DNA of 36,052 nt from Collinsella sp. (lineage in GTDB: Bacteria; Actinomycetota; Coriobacteriia; Coriobacteriales; Coriobacteriaceae). Below are positions 32,286 through 36,052 of the stretch, one piece after another (position 1 is the stretch's first letter; the number at the start of each line of letters is the position of its first letter). Under the pieces are notes generated by a model. That model had not been told where the DNA came from, made no database searches, and worked only from the letters and a program-made list of their open reading frames with translations. The translations under genes were made by a program, and so were the position numbers. The stretch is from positions 1 to 36,052 of the forward strand of contig DXZW01000033.1 in NCBI GenBank assembly GCA_019419455.1, written 5' to 3'.

Positions 32286-33146
32286 CTAGCGAGTTGGCTG
32301 GTAGCGGGGGCAGTAGCTGATGGCGATGGCGTCGACGCCTACGTGGGTCGCGATGGTGCAGCCGATGGGGCCGGTGCCGGCGTCTACGTAGTCCTGGCCC
32401 GCGAGCGCCTGGTTGACGAGCTCTTGTTCCTCAGCGGCACCGGTTGTGAGCACGCGTACGCTTGAACCCGGGTGTTCTGCCAAAAATGCGAGGCAATCGG
32501 CCATGGTGTTGGCGACGATGCGCTTGGCACCGCGGCCCTTTTTGATGGCCTTGATCTCACCCGATTTCCACTCCGGCGAAACGGCTAGGCGAATGTTGAG
32601 CATCTGCGTCAGCTGGCCGGCGAGCTTGGGCGCGCGGCCGTTCTTGACCAGGTTCTCGAGCGTGCGCGGAATCAGCAGCAGATGGGTATCGGGCAGCGTC
32701 GCGCGGATCTGCGCTTCGGTCTCGTCCAGGCTGCGGCCGTCCTCGCGCATGGCGAGCGCGTACTCTACCAGCAGACCCTCGGCGCCCGAGCCGGTGCGCG
32801 AATCGATGCAGCGCACGTCGAGCTCGTGGGTATCGGCCACCTGGCACGCGTTGGCGTAGCAGGCAGACCACTCGCTGCATAGCGAGATAAAGATGGCGCT
32901 GTCGTGGCCGTCGGCGAGCACGCGATCGAAGAGCTCCTTGAACTCACCGGCGCTCGGCTGCGAGGTGTGCGGTAGCTGCTCGGAGCCTGCCATGCGGGCG
33001 ACGTACTCCTCGGCGGTGATCTGCACCTGGTCGAGCAGGTCCTCGCCTTCGATAATCACATGCAGCGGAATCACGTAAATGCCGAGCTCTTGGGCGCGGG
33101 CGGGGGAGATGTCCGACGTGGAGTCGGTTATGATGGCAAAAGACAT
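32286..33146 (-). CDS. DegV-family fatty-acid-binding protein
   Basis: A 286-residue DegV/FakB-type protein. The start at 33146 has AAAGGTG six bases upstream and gives MSFAIITDSTSDISP, the family's opening strand. IPLHVIIEGEDLLD, the LPHTSQPSAGEF motif (serine contacting the fatty-acid carboxylate), CIDSRTGSGAEGLLV and VGVDAIAISY follow as expected. These proteins bind a fatty acid for phosphorylation by FakA. It is divergent from the HAD gene with about 155 bases between, containing a near-palindrome. It is convergent with the toxin gene across a hairpin repeat. A second family member at 17415 is frameshifted. Confidence 0.92.
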   Translation of the reverse strand: MSFAIITDSTSDISPARAQELGIYVIPLHVIIEGEDLLDQVQITAEEYVARMAGSEQLPHTSQPSAGEFKELFDRVLADGHDSAIFISLCSEWSACYANACQVADTHELDVRCIDSRTGSGAEGLLVEYALAMREDGRSLDETEAQIRATLPDTHLLLIPRTLENLVKNGRAPKLAGQLTQMLNIRLAVSPEWKSGEIKAIKKGRGAKRIVANTMADCLAFLAEHPGSSVRVLTTGAAEEQELVNQALAGQDYVDAGTGPIGCTIATHVGVDAIAISYCPRYQPTR

Positions 33147-33232
33147 AATTGCACCTTTCGTTGGGGCGTTTGCGCGCCGCCTTCTGAGAGCAAAGTGCGA
33201 CAAGTATAGTAGAGTCGTTCCACATTACTAGG

Positions 33233-33262
33233 TTCAATTGTTGAATAGTCAACAGTTTGAAG
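33233..33262. promoter_or_regulatory. Near-palindrome between divergent degV and HAD genes
   Basis: TTCAATTGTTGA and TCAACAGTTTGAA face each other around ATAG, matching as inverted repeats apart from one inserted and one substituted base. Located in the divergent promoter region, it is a candidate shared operator. No regulator gene is adjacent. Confidence 0.4.
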
Positions 33263-33302
33263 TGTCGGTGTGGAAATCGTCAACTGGGGAAGAGGAATGC
33301 CG

Positions 33303-33965
33303 ATGGAGGCACTGGAGATATGCAGGCGGCCGGTCGTGTTGTTTGATTTCGATGGCACGGTGGCCGATACGGGCCGGGCGGTGATGACCTCGACGCGCAA
33401 GACGCTGGCTGCGCGCGGGTTTTCGGAGGCGCAGATGGGTGACCTGCGCCGCATGATCGGGCCGCCCCTGTGGAAGAGCTTTCACGACTTTTACGGCTTT
33501 ACGCGCGAGGAGTCGCTTGTGGTGGCCGACGAGTACCGTGCCTTTTTTGACGAGCTGGGACCGGAAGAGTACCCCGTGTTCGATGGGATTCCCGAGCTGC
33601 TGGATGGGTTGACCGCCCAGGGCAAGCGTATGGCCGTGGCGACGTCGCGCATGGAGGCGAAGTGCATCGATATGGTGCATGAGCTGGGGCTTTGCCAGTT
33701 CGAAGCCGTGGTTGGCATGAATCCGCCGCAGGGGCGCGAGACCAAGGCAGATTCGGTTCGCGATGCGCTGGCGGCGCTCGGTGCGACGGCCGACGAGGCC
33801 GTGATGATCGGCGACCGCTTTAACGATGTGGAGGGCGCGCACGCGATGGGTGTGCCGTGTATCGGCATCTATTCGGGCGCGGCGGCGCTGGGGGAGCACG
33901 AGGCCGCGGGTGCCGATGCGGTGGTGCACTCGGTGGCCGAGCTTGCTAAACTTTTCGCTATATAA
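33303..33965 (+). CDS. HAD-superfamily phosphatase (phosphoglycolate-phosphatase-like)
   Basis: A 220-residue HAD hydrolase. Motif I is LFDFDGTVADTG (two catalytic aspartates), motif II is ATS in VATSRMEAK, motif III is the lysine of GRETKAD and motif IV is MIGDRFNDVEGA. The alpha-helical cap between residues 20 and 90 marks subfamily I, as in phosphoglycolate phosphatase and pyrophosphatase PpaX. The substrate cannot be read from sequence. The ATG at 33303 is best placed relative to AGAGGA; ATG 33297 and a GTG at 33270 are in frame. An M20 peptidase gene follows 55 bases later after a hairpin. Confidence 0.9.
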   Translation: MEALEICRRPVVLFDFDGTVADTGRAVMTSTRKTLAARGFSEAQMGDLRRMIGPPLWKSFHDFYGFTREESLVVADEYRAFFDELGPEEYPVFDGIPELLDGLTAQGKRMAVATSRMEAKCIDMVHELGLCQFEAVVGMNPPQGRETKADSVRDALAALGATADEAVMIGDRFNDVEGAHAMGVPCIGIYSGAAALGEHEAAGADAVVHSVAELAKLFAI

Positions 33966-33976
33966 GTATGTGATGT

Positions 33977-34000
33977 GAGGGGCGGGCACGCTCGCCCCTC
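33977..34000 (+). terminator. Hairpin between the HAD and M20 peptidase genes
   Basis: A perfect 8-bp GC-rich stem (33977-33984 with 33993-34000) and an 8-base loop. Only ATTGG follows, so termination is uncertain; it may partly separate the two genes. Confidence 0.4.
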
Positions 34001-34020
34001 ATTGGTAAGGAGGTCGTCCA

Positions 34021-35456
34021 TGAATCAGGTGGAGCAGAGCGTCGCTGAGTATGTCGACGAGGTCTGGGAAGATGTCGTCGCCGATATCGAGCAGCTGGTG
34101 AGTTATCCGTCCGTAGCCGTTGCTGCCGACGCAGAGCCCGGTGCACCGTTTGGCCGCCCAGTCCGTGACGCGCTCGATTGCGCGCTCGGCATTGCGCAGA
34201 AGCTCGGCTACCAGACGAGCGACGACGAGGGCTATGTGGGCATTGCCGATATCCCTGGCCGCGGCGACAAGCAGCTCGCGACCATCTGCCACGTGGACGT
34301 GGTTCCCGCCGGTCCCGGTTGGAACACCGACCCGTTTGCGATGGAGCGCCGAGAGGGCTGGCTGCTCGGTCGCGGCGTAATCGACGACAAGGGCCCGGCG
34401 GTGCTGTCGCTCTACGCCGGCGCCTATCTGCTCAAGCACGGCATTACCCCGCGCTATACCTTCCGCGCGCTGCTGGGATGCGATGAGGAAGTGGGCATGT
34501 CCGACGTTCACCATTATCTGGAGAACCACGCGAACCCCGACTTTCTGTTTACGCCCGATGCCGAGTTCCCGGTTTGTAATGCCGAGAAGGGCCAGTTTGG
34601 GGCGACGTTTGCGAGCTCCAAGATCGACGGTGGGCGCATCGTATCGTGGAGCGGTGCCGAGGCGAGCAACGCCATTCCGTCGCAGTCCATCTGCGAACTT
34701 GCGATTGCCGCCGACGAGCTGCCTGCCCCGGTCGAGAACGCCGACCGCTTGGAGATCACAGCACTCGATAACGGGCATGCGCAGATTTTCGCCCACGGCA
34801 TTGGCGGTCATGCCTCGATGCCCGAGGGAACGATCAATGCCGTCGGCCTCATCGTGGCGTATCTGCGCGAGGCCGAGGACGCGTTTGGTGCCCGTGACGA
34901 GCGCCTGCTGACGCCTGCCGAGCACGAGTTCGTTAAGTTCCTCGCCTTTGTGCATGCGGACGCCTATGGCCGCGGCCTGGGAATCGATGCGACGAGCGCG
35001 GCGTTTGGCCCGCTCACCTGCAACCCCGGCGTTATCCGCGTGGTGGATGGCCACATCGAGCAGGTCATCGACGTGCGCTTCCCCGATAGCACCAGTGCCG
35101 ATACCATCCGCGAGCAGCTCGAGCCGCTCGTGGGCCGCTTTGGTGTGACGTATCGCGTGGGTCGCGCCAAGGTGCCGTTCTCAGTTTCGGCCGACGACCC
35201 GGCCGTGAAGGCGCTTATCGATACCTATAACGAGTTTACGGGTAAGCATGCCGAGCCCTTCGCCATGGGCGGTGGCACGTACGCGCGCAACTTTGCCCGC
35301 GCCGTATCGTTTGGCCCCGAGGAGACCGGCCTTGAGCTGCCCGCGTGGGGCGGCCAGATGCACGGCCCCAACGAGTGTGCCAACGAGGAACAGCTCAAGC
35401 AAGCGCTCAAGATCTATATTGTTGCGATCTTAAGGCTCAACGAGCTCGAGCTTTAA
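34021..35456 (+). CDS. M20-family dipeptidase (PepV/Sapep-like)
   Basis: A 478-residue di-zinc aminopeptidase/dipeptidase of family M20. AAGGAGG eight bases before the ATG at 34021 sets the start. Ligands and catalytic residues are visible: CHVDVVPAG (His, catalytic Asp), GVIDDKGPAV (bridging Asp), LGCDEEVGMSD (catalytic Glu and metal Glu), FTPDAEFPV (Asp) and the C-terminal QMHGPNE (His). A lid domain occupies the middle. It cleaves small peptides, probably dipeptides with an unblocked N-terminus, in the cytoplasm. The gene is followed by a fragment resembling the P1 arm of the structured RNA element and then a hairpin repeat. Confidence 0.92.
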
Positions 35457-35478
35457 GGTTGCGGCGTTTTGCCAATCT
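35457..35478 (+). repeat. Possible remnant of the structured RNA element
   Basis: Directly after the M20 stop codon, GGTTGCGGCGTTTTGC differs at two positions from the P1 left arm plus loop start of copy 1 (GGTTACGGCGTTTTAC), and is followed by CAATCT, which is also conserved in the element. The rest is missing. The match is short and could be chance. Confidence 0.3.
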
Positions 35479-35480
35479 AA

Positions 35481-35545
35481 GTTGCGGTGGAATAGTTCCT
35501 AGAATGGGCCATTTGATGGCCAAACAGGAACTATTTCACCGCAAC
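35481..35545. repeat. Hairpin repeat with conserved outer arms, copy 2
   Basis: GTTGCGGTGGAATAGTTCCT (35481-35500) pairs with 35526-35545; an inner hairpin GGCCAT/ATGGCC (35507-35512, 35516-35521) lies in the loop. Compared with 32206-32272 the outer arm is identical and the inner arms differ on both sides, so pairing is preserved. Confidence 0.65.
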
Positions 35546-35550
35546 GGGGG

Positions 35551-36052
35551 TGCGGACAGAAAGTTGGACCGCGGGGCGGTCCGGACTGGAGGTCCGCATG
35601 TACAGCAGGGAGAAGGTCGAGCTCTTCCTCCTGGCGACGGAGGACGGCATGGGGCCGACCGCCGCCGCGGAGTTCGCGGGGGTCACGGTGGGCGCGGCCA
35701 AGAAGTGGGCGACGGGGCACCTCCCGCGCAGCTACACCGGGGCGCGCTGTAGAATCGGGGCGAGGAAACCGCCACGGAAGGAGGCCAGCTTGGGCCCCGA
35801 CAAGTCGATCTACGCCCCGCCGGCGACCGGCCCGCTCGCCGGACTCAACGAGGACCAGATAGAGAACCTGCTGCTCAGGGCGGTGTTGGCCGACCTAAAA
35901 GCGGAAGGGTGGGACCCGGCTTCGATCTCGAACAGGAGCAAGTGCGAGCTCGGCGAGAGATTGAGGCGGGCGACCGCCCTGCCCCTCCGCTCGATCACAG
36001 GTGTTAGCGTCAATATATTTTTCACCATTTTCACCAACGTATTTTCGCCAAT
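35551..36052 (+). mobile_element. Left part of an IS3-type insertion sequence
   Basis: Begins next to the hairpin repeat with TGCGGACAGAAAGTTGGACC, similar to terminal repeats of IS3-family elements, followed by a GC-rich orfA. The GC content jumps relative to neighbouring genes until about 36000, then drops sharply to AT-rich sequence (36013-36052). orfB and the right end are not in the window; the AT-rich end does not look like IS3 coding sequence, so the element may itself be interrupted. Confidence 0.65.
35598..36052 (+). CDS. IS3-family transposase OrfA, 3' end aberrant, runs off the window
   Basis: An ATG at 35598 opens a frame without stop to the window end (over 150 residues). It begins MYSREKVELFLLATEDG with a helix-turn-helix pattern (PTAAAEFAGVTVGAAKKWATG), as in IS150-like OrfA proteins that bind the IS ends. 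The middle (NEDQIENLLLRAVLADLKAEG) matches the usual leucine-zipper-like stretch, then SNRSKCELGERLRRAT leads into the region that in relatives joins OrfB. From about residue 134 the sequence changes to an AT-rich stretch coding VNIFFTIFTNVFSP, unlike the family. The transposase is probably inactive or truncated. Confidence 0.65.
   Translation, partial: MYSREKVELFLLATEDGMGPTAAAEFAGVTVGAAKKWATGHLPRSYTGARCRIGARKPPRKEASLGPDKSIYAPPATGPLAGLNEDQIENLLLRAVLADLKAEGWDPASISNRSKCELGERLRRATALPLRSITGVSVNIFFTIFTNVFSP

Overview
The window looks like a chromosomal segment of a high-GC, anaerobic gut actinobacterium of the Coriobacteriia, most likely Collinsella or a close relative. This is an inference from gene content: class III fructose bisphosphatase, QueH-type queuosine synthesis, DUF4430 surface proteins behind a cobalamin riboswitch, a 12-alpha-hydroxysteroid-dehydrogenase-like SDR and many GtrA/DegV-type genes. 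No rRNA, tRNA, CRISPR array or prophage is visible. Insertion sequences are limited to a partial IS3-type element at the right edge and a MITE-like element near 4.8 kb.

Layout. (1) 0-3.1 kb, minus strand: a Tat-exported PI-PLC-like protein that stops early, and two paralogous lipoproteins, the second broken by one extra base in a C6 run. (2) 3.1-4.7 kb: a folate C1 pair, fchA and folD; FolD has lost the lysine used for the cyclohydrolase reaction, which FchA can supply. (3) 4.7-8.9 kb: MITE-like element, C69 dipeptidase, and a phasin-like/UbiB-kinase pair. (4) 8.9-13.9 kb: cobalamin riboswitch followed by two surface proteins carrying five DUF4430 (transcobalamin-like) domains and one beta-propeller, read here as a corrinoid-capture operon. 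(5) 14-17.1 kb, minus strand: two GtrA proteins and fbp. (6) 17.4-23.9 kb: a frameshifted DegV, a TIM-barrel protein, a 56-residue membrane protein, an RNA m5C methyltransferase, a divergent methionyl-tRNA synthetase and a DUF3267 protein. (7) 23.9-30.6 kb: queH, queA and tgt (queuosine tRNA modification) with a coiled-coil tail-anchored protein and a bile-acid-type SDR between queA and tgt. (8) 30.7-35.5 kb: LOG-family protein, RelB/YafQ toxin-antitoxin pair, intact DegV, HAD phosphatase, M20 dipeptidase. (9) 35.5-36.05 kb: left end and orfA of an IS3-type element.

The most notable unexplained signal is a structured element of about 165 nt. It occurs twice (25807-25973 and 29000-29165), each time directly at the stop codon of the upstream gene. 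Three helices are preserved while their sequences differ, which is compensatory covariation, and unpaired stretches and an AGAA loop are conserved. Each copy is followed by the same REP-like hairpin. A second hairpin family (32206-32272, 35481-35545) shows the same pattern of conserved outer and covarying inner arms.

Two single-base homopolymer frameshifts (C6 in a lipoprotein, T7 in degV) need read-level checking before those genes are called pseudogenes.
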